A stretch of 64,000 nucleotides of DNA from Hungatella hathewayi (GCA_025149285.1 CP102274.1:2061501-2125500), one strand, 5' to 3'; numbered from the stretch's first letter, positions 1-8,343 are shown. Made by a program: numbers and translations. The notes: a model not told the origin generated them from the sequence alone.

Positions 1-2
1 AA

Positions 3-1511
3 AAAACAGAAACAACCGTCATGGAAGAAGCGGCAGAGTCTGTAACCGTGGCGGTTGACGATGATTCGTTTACGATTGGACCGTGGGGCGGAGCCAGCGC
101 CGTGCGTGACTGGACGGAAAACATTCTGTGGGCGCATCTGGCGTACAGACCTTTTATCGGAGCCATGCTGGATGACGGAGTCCAGCTTGTGGCGGCAAAA
201 TCTGTGACAAAAACGGATGATGCGACTTATGACATTGAGATCTGGGATAATATCACAGACAGCCAGGGCAATCCCATCAAGGCAGAAGACGTGGTGTACA
301 GCTATAATAAACTGGCAGAACTTGGCTACGTGACGGATATCGGCACTTATTACGCTGGATCAGAAGCGACCGGCGACTATACGCTTCAGATAAAACTGAA
401 AAATACCATGGACGGCGCGATCGAGAAGGTTCTTACCTCCTGTTCCATAGCAAGCCGGACCTGGTATGAAGGGGCCTCCGAGAATGATATCAACCTATCT
501 CCTGCGACTACAGGCGCTTACACCGTAACCGACATGCAGACTGGCTCCTCCGTGACAATGGAGGCTCGCGGCGACTACTGGAAGAAAGAGGACAGAGCGG
601 ATGCGGAGCTGCAGAATGTTAATAAGATTATTCTCCGCTGTATCGCCGAGGCCTCCTCGAGAAGCATCGCGCTGGAAAACAAAGAAGTTGACATGGCTGA
701 GGTTTCCGCTTCCGATGTCGGACGTTTCGAAGGAAATGACGCATTCAACGTGACGAAGTATAACAACGCCATGTCCCAGTATCTGATTTTCAATACGAGT
801 GAGAATTCTCCCTGTGCGGATGTGAATGTCCGCAAGGCGATCGCCTACGCGTTTGACGCCGCGATGGTGCTTCAGGGCAGCGGAAGCAGTGCGGGAACCA
901 TAAGCCATGATGTTGCTCCGAATCTGGGACCGGATTACGTGCAGGAGTGGGATAATCAGGATTACTTTGGAATGAACCTGGAAAAATCGGCAGAATACTT
1001 AAAAGCGGCAGGCTATGAGCCGGGCCAGCTTGAGATTCATTTAATGGTATCCTCACAGGCGCCGCAGGGACCTTATCAGGCACTGCAGGCAATGCTCGAG
1101 CAGGCTGGAATTAAGCTGGTGATTGACGCTTACGACCGCGCGTTAAGGCAGACGTATGACAGTGATCCGACGATGTGGGACATGTCTGAGCTGTCTCAGT
1201 CCGTGTCTGATTTTACAACGTCATTCTGGAATATCCTGTTCAGCGAAGATAACTATGAGTACGGAACCCAGGGCTTCACAAAGGATGATAAGCTTCAGGA
1301 GCTTTTGAAAGCGGCCAATGCAGAACGGAGCGAAGAGAATATGAATGCGTTCCATGATTACGTGATTGAGAACTGCTATATGGTGGGCCTGTATACAGAG
1401 ACGAGAAGCATCGTAACGACAGAAGGCCTGACCGACATCTGTCTCGAAAAGCTGAATCCGGTACTGAATGCGATGACCTTTACGGAGCAATACGTTCCGG
1501 TTGCAAAATAA
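3..1511 (+). CDS. Peptide ABC transporter substrate-binding protein (family 5), 5' truncated by window
   Basis: Extracellular solute-binding protein of the DppA/OppA (SBP_bac_5) type that would capture peptides or similar solutes and pass them to the permeases encoded just downstream. The frame is open from base 3, ahead of the first ATG at 21, so the signal peptide and lipobox probably lie outside the window. The roughly 500 residues seen match the mature family length. The middle segment with NVRKAIAYAFD and the AAGYEPGQ region are typical of the family. It is first in an operon with two permeases and two ATPases. The substrate cannot be read from the sequence. Confidence 0.9.
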   Translation, partial: KTETTVMEEAAESVTVAVDDDSFTIGPWGGASAVRDWTENILWAHLAYRPFIGAMLDDGVQLVAAKSVTKTDDATYDIEIWDNITDSQGNPIKAEDVVYSYNKLAELGYVTDIGTYYAGSEATGDYTLQIKLKNTMDGAIEKVLTSCSIASRTWYEGASENDINLSPATTGAYTVTDMQTGSSVTMEARGDYWKKEDRADAELQNVNKIILRCIAEASSRSIALENKEVDMAEVSASDVGRFEGNDAFNVTKYNNAMSQYLIFNTSENSPCADVNVRKAIAYAFDAAMVLQGSGSSAGTISHDVAPNLGPDYVQEWDNQDYFGMNLEKSAEYLKAAGYEPGQLEIHLMVSSQAPQGPYQALQAMLEQAGIKLVIDAYDRALRQTYDSDPTMWDMSELSQSVSDFTTSFWNILFSEDNYEYGTQGFTKDDKLQELLKAANAERSEENMNAFHDYVIENCYMVGLYTETRSIVTTEGLTDICLEKLNPVLNAMTFTEQYVPVAK

Positions 1512-1533
1512 AGAATGGAACGGAGGCTGATCC

Positions 1534-2499
1534 ATGTCAAAGTATGTGTTAAAACGGCTGCTGATCATGATACCAACTTTGATAGCAGTAGGAATCATCA
1601 TGTTTACGCTGATGAATTTTGTTCCCGGTGACCCTGCTCAGCTTGCGCTTGGCGCTGGTACTCATACTCCTGCTGAAATTGAGATGAAACGGGCCGCACT
1701 GGGATTAAACAGGCCTTTTATGGTGCGCCTGGGCGAGTATCTGAAAAATATTTTTCTGCATTTTGATTTTGGAAAATCTCTGATTGACGGTACCGAGATT
1801 AAATGGGAGCTGATGAGGCGGTTTCCACATACCTTCAAAATTGCAATTTACAGTATTGTGCTGACAGTTGTGATCGGCCTGCCGCTCGGTATTTACACGG
1901 CAGTAAAGGCTAATTCCATAGGCGATAAAATCTCTCTGTTTATTACGCTGTTGTTCGACTGCATGCCCAGCTTCTGGACCGCGCTTCTTCTGGTACTGCT
2001 GTTTTCTCTGAAACTGGGCTGGCTGCCGTCTTCCGGCTGTACTTCATTTAAATACTTTATTCTGCCGACGATAGCCAATTCCCTGGGAGGCCTGGCCGGA
2101 TTCACCCGGCAGGTGAGGGCAAGCATGCTGGAGGTTATCCGCTCTGATTATGTGACTACGGCCCGTTCCAAGGGCCTTCCGGAGAGAAAGGTGATCTACG
2201 GCCATGCCCTTCCCAATGCGCTGATTCCGATTCTGACTGTGGTCGGAATGCGGTTTGGCTCCATGCTGGGCGGTGCCACGATCATTGAAGTGATTTTCTC
2301 AATACCTGGAATCGGACAGTATCTCGTAAATTGTATTAATAACCGCGACTATACGGCTTCGACCGGCGGAATTGTGTTCATAGCATTCACATTTGCCCTG
2401 ATTATGCTGCTGACTGATTTGCTGTACGCGTTTGCAGATCCGCGGATCAAGGCACAGTACGTATCCTCAGGCAGAAGGAAGGTGAAAGAAAATGGCTGA
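1534..2499 (+). CDS. Peptide ABC transporter permease, DppB/OppB type
   Basis: Inner-membrane permease of 321 residues, the usual DppB size. It opens with a transmembrane helix (LLIMIPTLIAVGIIMFTLMN) followed by the family motif NFVPGDPAQ. The cytoplasmic coupling loop reads DYVTTARSKGLPERKVIYGHALPNALIP, the EAA-type loop that contacts the ATPases; about six membrane helices are visible. A GGAGG-like site precedes the ATG. Its last 8 bases overlap the next permease gene, so the two are probably translationally coupled. Confidence 0.93.
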   Translation: MSKYVLKRLLIMIPTLIAVGIIMFTLMNFVPGDPAQLALGAGTHTPAEIEMKRAALGLNRPFMVRLGEYLKNIFLHFDFGKSLIDGTEIKWELMRRFPHTFKIAIYSIVLTVVIGLPLGIYTAVKANSIGDKISLFITLLFDCMPSFWTALLLVLLFSLKLGWLPSSGCTSFKYFILPTIANSLGGLAGFTRQVRASMLEVIRSDYVTTARSKGLPERKVIYGHALPNALIPILTVVGMRFGSMLGGATIIEVIFSIPGIGQYLVNCINNRDYTASTGGIVFIAFTFALIMLLTDLLYAFADPRIKAQYVSSGRRKVKENG

Positions 2500-3430
2500 A
2501 GAATTAAAGAGAGACCATCATAAATCGGATGGGGACCGCAGACACGAAAGGAAAAAGAGGCACCGCCATCATATTGATGAGAGCATTAAACCGGGCTCTG
2601 CAAAATACATATGGCTCAACATCTGCCACAATAAAGGTGCGGTGGCCGGTATGGTGATGCTGGCGGCAATCATTGTGCTGTCTCTGCTGTCTCCGTTCCT
2701 GTGCAAATACAGCTATTCGGAACTGGATATGCTTCACGCATATTCGCTGCCGTCTCTGGAACATTTATTTGGCTGTGATGAGCTGGGCCGTGATTTGCTG
2801 TCGCGCGTCCTGTACGGAGCAAGATATACACTGGTCATCGGCGTCATCTCTACGGTGCTGTCTGCGGTGATTGGTATCGTGATGGGAGCGGCGGCCGGAT
2901 ATTTCGGAGGTGTTATTGATTCCTGTCTGATGCGTTTTCTCGATGTGTTTCAGGCATTTCCGACCCTGGTGCTGGCGATGGCGTTCTGTGCGGTATTCGG
3001 TACTGGCGTGGATAAATGTATCCTGGCTCTGGGAATCACAGGAATTCCCGGCTTTGCCAGACTGATGCGTGCCAATATCTTACGGATCCGTACCATGGAA
3101 TATATTGAGGCGGCGGCCACAATCAACTGTCCAACATGGAAGGTAATTGCATCCCATATTATCCCCAATGCGGTTTCCCCGATTATCGTGGAAATCGCCA
3201 TGAGTATCAGCCGGAACGGACTGGCCTCCTCCTCCTTAAGCTTCCTTGGCCTTGGTGTTCAGCCTCCGAAGCCGGAGTGGGGAGCAATGCTGGCGGCATC
3301 AAGAAGTTATATCCGTGATTACCCGCATATGGTAATTATTCCCGGGATTTTTATCGTGATCACCGTGCTGAGCTTTAATCTGCTGGGCGACGCGTTCCGG
3401 GATGCGCTGGATCCGAATTTTAAAGATTGA
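2492..3430 (+). CDS. Peptide ABC transporter permease, DppC/OppC type
   Basis: Second permease subunit, 312 residues. The N-terminal 30 residues are very basic and His/Arg-rich and precede the first membrane helix (AVAGMVMLAAIIVLSLL). It carries the DppC signature HLFGCDELGRDLLSRVLYGAR and a coupling loop around EYIEAAATINCPTWKVIASHIIPNA. It pairs with the upstream DppB-type subunit to form the channel. The charged N-terminal extension is longer than in many DppC proteins but otherwise nothing is unusual. Confidence 0.93.
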   Translation: MAEELKRDHHKSDGDRRHERKKRHRHHIDESIKPGSAKYIWLNICHNKGAVAGMVMLAAIIVLSLLSPFLCKYSYSELDMLHAYSLPSLEHLFGCDELGRDLLSRVLYGARYTLVIGVISTVLSAVIGIVMGAAAGYFGGVIDSCLMRFLDVFQAFPTLVLAMAFCAVFGTGVDKCILALGITGIPGFARLMRANILRIRTMEYIEAAATINCPTWKVIASHIIPNAVSPIIVEIAMSISRNGLASSSLSFLGLGVQPPKPEWGAMLAASRSYIRDYPHMVIIPGIFIVITVLSFNLLGDAFRDALDPNFKD

Positions 3431-3443
3431 TGAGGTGGATAGG

Positions 3444-4433
3444 ATGAGTGAACATAAAAAAGAAACGGCATTCTTTTCCATACGTAATCTGACCGTGGAA
3501 TACCATTCGGGAAACTCCGTGATTTACGCCGTTAATGATGTATCCTTTGATTTAAAGGAGGGGGAGACGCTTGGACTGGTAGGAGAAACCGGAGCCGGAA
3601 AGACTACCATTGCAAAATCTGTTCTCCGGATTCTTCCGGAGCATTCCGTGGAGCGGATAGAAGGGGAGATCTTTTATAACGGACGGGATATTTTGAAAAT
3701 GACCGACACCGAGCTTCACAGCCTGCGCGGAAGTCAGATATCCATGATCTTTCAGGATCCCATGACGGCTTTAAACCCGGTAAAAACTGTGCTTTCCCAG
3801 ATCGCGGAGGGATACAGACAGCAGCATGGCTGTACAAAATCTGAGGCGAATAAAAGGGCTGTTGAGATGCTTGAACTGGTTGGAATCGGTGCAGACCGGG
3901 CGGGAGAGTATCCGCATCAGTTCTCCGGCGGCATGAAACAGCGTGTTGTCATAGCGCTGGCGCTGTCGTGTTCTCCGAAGCTTCTGCTGGCGGATGAGCC
4001 GACGACGGCTCTCGATGTAACGATTCAGGCTCAGGTTCTGGATTTGATCAAAGCACTGCGGGATGAGATGGGAACGGCGATGGTATTAATCACCCATGAT
4101 CTGGGAGTCGTGGCGGACGTGTGCGACAAGGTCTGCGTGATCTATGCAGGACGGATTATTGAGAGCGGGAGCAAAGAAGATATTTTCGATCATCCCACGC
4201 ATCCCTATACGCAGGGGCTGTTTGCAGCCCTGCCGGATTTAAAAAAGGATGTGGACAGACTATCACCGATCGAGGGACTGCCGCCGGATCCGTCTTCCGC
4301 ACGGAAGGGGTGTGACTTTGCGGAGCGGTGTCCCCATAAATGCCACAGATGTGATCAGTTTGACAATGAGATGAGGGAAGTAGCGCCCGGGCATTATTCC
4401 CGCTGCTGGAAAACAGGAAGATCGGGGGATTAG
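3444..4433 (+). CDS. Peptide ABC transporter ATP-binding protein, DppD/OppD type
   Basis: ATPase of the transporter, 329 residues from the ATG at 3444, chosen because GAGGTGG lies 6-12 bases ahead; an earlier in-frame ATG at 3402 overlaps the permease. Walker A is GETGAGKTT (residues 47-55), the signature is FSGGMKQ (about 160-166) and Walker B is LLLADEPT (about 180-187). The C-terminal oligopeptide/dipeptide domain has the family cysteine cluster CDFAERCPHKCHRC. All catalytic elements look intact. Confidence 0.93.
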   Translation: MSEHKKETAFFSIRNLTVEYHSGNSVIYAVNDVSFDLKEGETLGLVGETGAGKTTIAKSVLRILPEHSVERIEGEIFYNGRDILKMTDTELHSLRGSQISMIFQDPMTALNPVKTVLSQIAEGYRQQHGCTKSEANKRAVEMLELVGIGADRAGEYPHQFSGGMKQRVVIALALSCSPKLLLADEPTTALDVTIQAQVLDLIKALRDEMGTAMVLITHDLGVVADVCDKVCVIYAGRIIESGSKEDIFDHPTHPYTQGLFAALPDLKKDVDRLSPIEGLPPDPSSARKGCDFAERCPHKCHRCDQFDNEMREVAPGHYSRCWKTGRSGD

Positions 4434-4436
4434 AGA

Positions 4437-5396
4437 ATGGCAGCATTGTTGGAAATTCAGAATTTAAAGAAACATTTTAAGAGCGCAGCCGGCATGGTTC
4501 ACGCGGTTGATGATGTTACCTTCAGCCTGGAGGAAGGGGAGACCGTTGGCCTGGTGGGAGAGTCCGGCTGTGGAAAATCCACCCTTGGCAGGACGCTGAT
4601 TCATCTGAATGAGAGCACGGATGGCAGAATTATTTATAAGGGAAGGGATGTCACAAAGCTGAATAAAAAGGAACTGCAGAATTACCGCAGAGATGTACAG
4701 ATGATTTTTCAGGACCCCTTTTCCTCTCTGGATCCCAGACAGACGGTGCAGGATATCATTAAAGAGCCGATGAAGCTGCTGGGGACCATGAGCGAGTCAG
4801 ATTTAAAGGACAGAACCAGTGAGCTGATGAAGACGGCCGGAATCGAAAAACGATTGAGAATGTGTTACCCTCATGAGCTGGACGGCGGACGGCGGCAGCG
4901 CGTGGGGATTGCGAGAGCACTCGCGCTGAATCCCAAATTCATCGTATGCGACGAACCGGTTTCCGCTCTGGATGTGTCAATCCAGGCTCAGATTCTGAAT
5001 CTGCTGATGGATCTGCAGGATCAGATGGGACTTACCTACTTATTTATCACCCACGACATGTCAGTCGTAAAGCATATATCCAATCAGATTTGCGTGATGT
5101 ATCTTGGACAGATCGTAGAGAAATGTGATAAGAGCGAGCTCTTTTGCCATCCGGTACACCCGTACACAAAAGCGCTGCTGTCCGCGATTCCGACGGTGGA
5201 TATCCATGCAAAAAAGGAACGGATTCTGCTGAAGGGCGAGATTAAATCACCGATCAATCCGGGCCCCGGCTGCCGTTTTGCCACCAGATGCATCTATGCG
5301 GATGAGAGCTGTAAGCAGAACTGCTGTCTGCAGGAAGTGAACCCGGGCCATTTTGTGGCATGCAATAAAGTGAAGGAAATCGAGGCGCTGGGATGA
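4437..5396 (+). CDS. Peptide ABC transporter ATP-binding protein, DppF/OppF type
   Basis: Second ATPase, 319 residues. Walker A is GESGCGKST (41-49) and Walker B ends VCDEP near residue 173. The ABC signature reads LDGGRRQ (148-154) in place of the usual LSGGQ, so the signature serine is aspartate. In heterodimeric transporters one composite ATP site can be degenerate, and this may be the case here (inference). The C-terminal Cys-containing domain of the DppF family is present. It starts three bases after the DppD stop and overlaps the next gene by 4 bases. Confidence 0.92.
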   Translation: MAALLEIQNLKKHFKSAAGMVHAVDDVTFSLEEGETVGLVGESGCGKSTLGRTLIHLNESTDGRIIYKGRDVTKLNKKELQNYRRDVQMIFQDPFSSLDPRQTVQDIIKEPMKLLGTMSESDLKDRTSELMKTAGIEKRLRMCYPHELDGGRRQRVGIARALALNPKFIVCDEPVSALDVSIQAQILNLLMDLQDQMGLTYLFITHDMSVVKHISNQICVMYLGQIVEKCDKSELFCHPVHPYTKALLSAIPTVDIHAKKERILLKGEIKSPINPGPGCRFATRCIYADESCKQNCCLQEVNPGHFVACNKVKEIEALG

Positions 5397-5962
5397 AAAG
5401 TCTGAGAGAGAGTTTTGAGGAAAATTACGAACCGGTGGAGGTGCCCTGCAGCAACAGGCGGGGCTTTCGGATCCGGTATGAGTATATCGGCCCATGGTAT
5501 CAGTGGGGGGAAGATGCTGTCCGGCGGAAACGGGAAAAAAGGACGATTGGAAATGCCTGCGCGGTCAGTCTGATGCTGTTTCTGGCGGGATCTACCCGGA
5601 ATTTGGCTTTAAATTACGACAGATACGTAGAATTCTTCGGAATGCTCTCGGCAGCCGCCTTCCTTTTTGAAGTGATAGGAACGGTCCAGTTTTGTACAGC
5701 CAAAGAAAAAGTGACGGATATGAATTATTCAGATATAAATGCAAAACTGAGGCTCGCTCCTACGGTTCATGCGCTGCTGCTCCTGTGCACGGCTGCCGCC
5801 TGTATGGCAGCCATGGCAGGAAATGGTGTGACGGTTTCCGGTCTTGGAGTAACCATGTGCTACCTCGGTGCGGCGGCTGCATCTTTTATGATATATATCC
5901 GGTACTCCAGACTGACTTTATCATCATTGTCTGGAAAAATGCAGACTAATATGGTAAGATAA
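5393..5962 (+). CDS. Small four-helix membrane protein, unknown function
   Basis: 189-residue protein whose ATG overlaps the DppF stop codon (ATGA), so it is probably the last gene of the transporter operon. The first 55 residues are charged. Four hydrophobic stretches follow at roughly 50-70, 82-102, 122-142 and 146-168, with no recognised domain. The position suggests an accessory role linked to the transporter, but nothing in the sequence shows it. Confidence 0.75.
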   Translation: MKSLRESFEENYEPVEVPCSNRRGFRIRYEYIGPWYQWGEDAVRRKREKRTIGNACAVSLMLFLAGSTRNLALNYDRYVEFFGMLSAAAFLFEVIGTVQFCTAKEKVTDMNYSDINAKLRLAPTVHALLLLCTAAACMAAMAGNGVTVSGLGVTMCYLGAAAASFMIYIRYSRLTLSSLSGKMQTNMVR

Positions 5963-5984
5963 AAAAGTACAATAAAAAGCAAAG

Positions 5985-6105
5985 ATAAAAACACAGCTCC
6001 GGTAGGTAGTCCGGGCGCAGCGGACAATATTTGTGAAAACGCTGTCAGTAACCTTCCTCCTTAGGTCGTCCATTCTTTGTCTGTTATGAATCATGTAAGG
6101 AGGAT
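5985..6105 (+). promoter_or_regulatory. yjdF (azaaromatic) riboswitch with ribosome-binding-site sequestration
   Basis: The 150-base leader before a yjdF-family gene is the expected place for the yjdF motif, a riboswitch class known to bind azaaromatic compounds. Visible elements: ACAGC near 5992 that can pair with GCTGT near 6041, a GGTAGGTAGTCC segment, and CAGCG/CGCTG arms. TCCTCCTTA at 6055-6063 is perfectly complementary to TAAGGAGGA at 6096-6104, which contains the Shine-Dalgarno, giving a direct translational off-switch. A possible promoter, TTGTCT-N17-TATGGT, lies at 5927-5955. The class assignment rests on the downstream gene and this layout, not on an alignment. Confidence 0.75.
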
Positions 6106-6111
6106 ATCATT

Positions 6112-6528
6112 ATGGACAAAGTATCGCTGACCTTTTTAGTGTTTTTCGAGGACCCGTTCTGGATCGGAATCGTGGAGCGCATTTCGGACGGAACGATGGA
6201 GGTATGCAGGATTACCTTCGGTGCAGAGCCGAAGGACTACGAGGTATACGAATGGCTTCTGAAAAATTATGATGGGCTGCGGTTCAGTCCGGCCGTGAAA
6301 GCTGAAGTAAAAAAAGAACACACCAACCCGAAGCGCAGGCAGCGGGAGGCCAGGATGCAGACGGCAGTCTCCGGTATCGGAACAAAGTCTCAGCAGGCCT
6401 TAAGCCTGCAGCGCGAGCAGCTGAAGGAAGAACGGAAAGTCCGGACCCGCCTGCAGAAGGAGGCGGAAAAGGAGGCCAGGTTTGAATTGAAACAGCAGAA
6501 ACGGAAGGAGAAGCACAGAGGCAGATGA
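6112..6528 (+). CDS. yjdF: YjdF family protein (DUF2992)
   Basis: 138 residues matching the YjdF/DUF2992 family: an N-terminal core with LTFLVFFEDPFWIGIVER, a middle KNYDGLRFSPAVKAE segment, and a long Lys/Arg/Glu/Gln-rich helical tail from about residue 65. Members are controlled by the yjdF riboswitch and are thought to help the cell deal with toxic azaaromatic molecules; the biochemical function is not established. TAAGGAGG precedes the ATG by 8 bases. It is transcribed as a single gene ending in a strong terminator. Confidence 0.88.
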   Translation: MDKVSLTFLVFFEDPFWIGIVERISDGTMEVCRITFGAEPKDYEVYEWLLKNYDGLRFSPAVKAEVKKEHTNPKRRQREARMQTAVSGIGTKSQQALSLQREQLKEERKVRTRLQKEAEKEARFELKQQKRKEKHRGR

Positions 6529-6551
6529 TTCTGTCTCCTGTGCTTCTTTTT
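6510..6551 (+). terminator. Rho-independent terminator of yjdF
   Basis: GAAGCACAG (6510-6518) pairs with CTGTGCTTC (6538-6546) with further pairing inside, followed by TTTTT. The hairpin overlaps the last codons and stop of yjdF. Confidence 0.9.
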
Positions 6552-6590
6552 GCATTCCGCTTCATATTATAGGATAAAGAACGAAATCGA

Positions 6591-7085
6591 ATGGAATATG
6601 ATATGAAGGAAACAGGCTATCGGCGGGAAGCAGCAGTGGAATATGCAAAAAAGTGGGCCATGGGCAGAAATCCACGGTATCTGGACTTTGAAAATTTTGG
6701 AGGAGACTGCACGAATTTTGCGTCTCAGTGCATCTATGCAGGAAGCGGAATCATGAACTACACACCGGTGATGGGCTGGTATTATAACAGCAGTACGGAC
6801 CGGACGCCAAGCTGGACGGGGGTGCAGTATCTCTATAACTTCCTGGTCAATAACAAATCAGTTGGTCCCTATGCAGTTGAAACTGATCAGGCCGGAGTTT
6901 CGCCGGGAGATCTTGTACAGCTGGGCAATGCCAGCGGCTTTTACCACAGCCCGGTCATCGTCGCGGTCACGGGAGAGCGCATCTTTGTAGCGGCGCACAG
7001 CTTTGATGCGTATATGCGCCCTCTTGACTCTTATCTGTACGTGAAATCCCGTTTCCTGCATATACAGGGTGTCCGTAGCTGGTAG
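6591..7085 (+). CDS. Amidase-domain (Amidase_6-like) protein
   Basis: 164-residue papain/NlpC-like fold protein. FGGDCTNFASQCIYAG (about 42-57) holds the likely catalytic cysteine, and YHSPVIVAV plus AAHSFDA supply candidate histidines. This is the 'putative amidase domain' found in many Firmicutes and thought to cleave peptide or amide bonds in cell-wall or lipopeptide substrates. No signal peptide is seen, so it may act in the cytoplasm or be the domain alone. The ribosome binding site is weak; the start could also be the ATG at 6603. Confidence 0.8.
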   Translation: MEYDMKETGYRREAAVEYAKKWAMGRNPRYLDFENFGGDCTNFASQCIYAGSGIMNYTPVMGWYYNSSTDRTPSWTGVQYLYNFLVNNKSVGPYAVETDQAGVSPGDLVQLGNASGFYHSPVIVAVTGERIFVAAHSFDAYMRPLDSYLYVKSRFLHIQGVRSW

Positions 7086-7116
7086 ATGCAGAAAGCAGAA
7101 AAAGAGATAAAATCTA

Positions 7117-7147
7117 TTGACTATTGGGTAACCCGATGGTTTATGAT
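7117..7147 (+). promoter_or_regulatory. MerR-type promoter with 19-bp spacer and central dyad
   Basis: TTGACT (7117-7122) and TATGAT (7142-7147) are separated by 19 bp, longer than the normal 17. The spacer holds the near-palindrome ATTGGGTAACCCGAT. A long spacer with a centred dyad is the hallmark of promoters activated by MerR-family regulators such as CueR and BmrR. No merR-like gene is present nearby, so the regulator would act in trans. Confidence 0.75.
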
Positions 7148-7185
7148 AAAAAAGGCAAAGCCAAAATAAAGAAAGAAGGGGAATC

Positions 7186-7638
7186 ATGTATATCCATGTT
7201 GAGCCGGTAAATGATAAGAACCGCGAGGCGGTACTGGCTCTCAAAATTCACGAAACACAGAAGGGATTTGTGGAAAGTCCCGAACAATGCTTAAAGGAAG
7301 CGTCGGAAGAAACATGCTGGCGTCCGGTCGGGATCTATGACGGAGATCAGCTGATAGGCTTCTCCATGTACGGCTATTTCTGGCAGTATCTGCCGTTTGG
7401 GCGGGTCTGGCTGGACCGGCTCCTGATCGACCGGGATTATCAGGGACACGGATACGGCCATGTCGTGCTCCCGATGATGATTGAAAAGCTGAGAAACGAA
7501 TACCACAGAAAGAAAATTTACTTAAGCGTAGTCGAGGAAAACCAGGGAGCAATCCACCTCTATGAGAAATTCGGATTCCGGTTTAACGGAGAGACCGATG
7601 TCCACGGAGAGAAAGTGATGGTGCTGAAAGACGGCTGA
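7186..7638 (+). CDS. GNAT family N-acetyltransferase, spermidine/diamine acetyltransferase-like
   Basis: 150 residues with the full GNAT fold. The acetyl-CoA pyrophosphate loop is RDYQGHGYG (about 84-92) and the C-terminal motif B is AIHLYEKFGFRFNGE. Overall pattern, including the VWLDRLLIDRDYQG strand, resembles BltD/PaiA-type polyamine acetyltransferases. In Bacillus bltD is controlled by the MerR-type regulator BltR; the MerR-shaped promoter here fits that theme. Substrate is inferred, not shown. Confidence 0.8.
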   Translation: MYIHVEPVNDKNREAVLALKIHETQKGFVESPEQCLKEASEETCWRPVGIYDGDQLIGFSMYGYFWQYLPFGRVWLDRLLIDRDYQGHGYGHVVLPMMIEKLRNEYHRKKIYLSVVEENQGAIHLYEKFGFRFNGETDVHGEKVMVLKDG

Positions 7639-7643
7639 ATTAG

Positions 7644-7672
7644 TTGACAGGAATGTAAAAATATGATATATT
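7644..7672 (+). promoter_or_regulatory. Sigma-A promoter for the yybP-ykoY leader
   Basis: TTGACA (7644-7649), 17-bp spacer, TATATT (7667-7672). Transcription would begin near 7679, exactly at the 5' strand of the riboswitch P1 helix. Confidence 0.8.
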
Positions 7673-7679
7673 ATTTTCC

Positions 7680-7818
7680 AATAAAAGGGAGTAGCGAACC
7701 ATCTTTTGATGGATTTTAAATCGTCTTCTTGGTGTTTTCATAAACACCCGTATAAAATGAAATGTGCAAGACTTTTATTGTGGCAGGAACTACCACGGTA
7801 AGAGTCTTTTCTTTTTTC
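7680..7818 (+). promoter_or_regulatory. yybP-ykoY (manganese) riboswitch with terminator
   Basis: AAAAGGGAGTAGC (7682-7694) matches the 5' consensus AAAGGGGAGTAGC of the yybP-ykoY class, and GCAAGACTTTT (7767-7777) matches the 3' element (GAGACCUUUG in B. subtilis ykoY). AATAAAAG (7680-7687) pairs with CTTTTATT (7772-7779) as P1; the G-C to A-T change is compensated on both strands. The 3' P1 strand also forms a rival hairpin with bases up to 7808 followed by TTTTCTTTTTT. Metal-stabilised P1 should prevent termination, so Mn(II) would turn the gene on. Confidence 0.85.
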
Positions 7819-7882
7819 ATACAGGAAGTTCCGGCCACGCACGGAAACTTTTCGTTGTTGTCAGACAGGAAGGAGAATCAGT

Positions 7883-8317
7883 ATGGAAGAAGAGAGAAGA
7901 AAACAGGAAGCAGAAGAGGCGATTGCCGCCGCAAACCGTGTGCTCATGAATTTAAGACAGGCCGAAACCGCGCTGTCGAGCGCAGGCAGCTGGGGAATCT
8001 GGGATATGCTTGGGGGCGGGATGTTTACCACCTGGATCAAGCACTCCAGGATCGACGATGCAAGGCTGGCTCTGGAGGAATCCAGGCGAAGCCTAAGAAG
8101 CCTGCGCAGAGAACTGATGGATCTTGAGATACCGGGAGATTTTAAAATTGATATCGGAGAATTTTTAAATTTTGCCGACTATTTCTTTGATGGACTGATC
8201 ATAGACTGGATGGTCCAGACAAAGATCAGAGAGGCATCAGATAACGTGAAGGAAGCCATACGCCGTGTTGAGAGGCTGCGGACCAGGCTTTATGAAATGC
8301 TGGAAGCAGACGCATAA
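7883..8317 (+). CDS. Unknown coiled-coil protein under Mn riboswitch control
   Basis: 144 residues, no recognised domain. Residues 1-30 and about 55-80 are strongly helical, Glu/Arg/Lys-rich coiled-coil segments. A conserved-looking glycine/tryptophan centre reads GSWGIWDMLGGGMFTTW (about 36-52), and the C-terminal 40 residues are another charged helix. No signal peptide or clear membrane span. AAGGAG precedes the ATG. Its sole visible control is the manganese riboswitch, so a role in metal homeostasis or tolerance is likely but unproven. Confidence 0.75.
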   Translation: MEEERRKQEAEEAIAAANRVLMNLRQAETALSSAGSWGIWDMLGGGMFTTWIKHSRIDDARLALEESRRSLRSLRRELMDLEIPGDFKIDIGEFLNFADYFFDGLIIDWMVQTKIREASDNVKEAIRRVERLRTRLYEMLEADA

Positions 8318-8343
8318 ACCTGAACGGGAACATGCATCCGCAG

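Noticed and set aside
7762..8127. Overlapping plus-strand frame across the riboswitch
   Set aside because: It runs through the terminator and into a different frame of the unknown coiled-coil gene, which has the good RBS.
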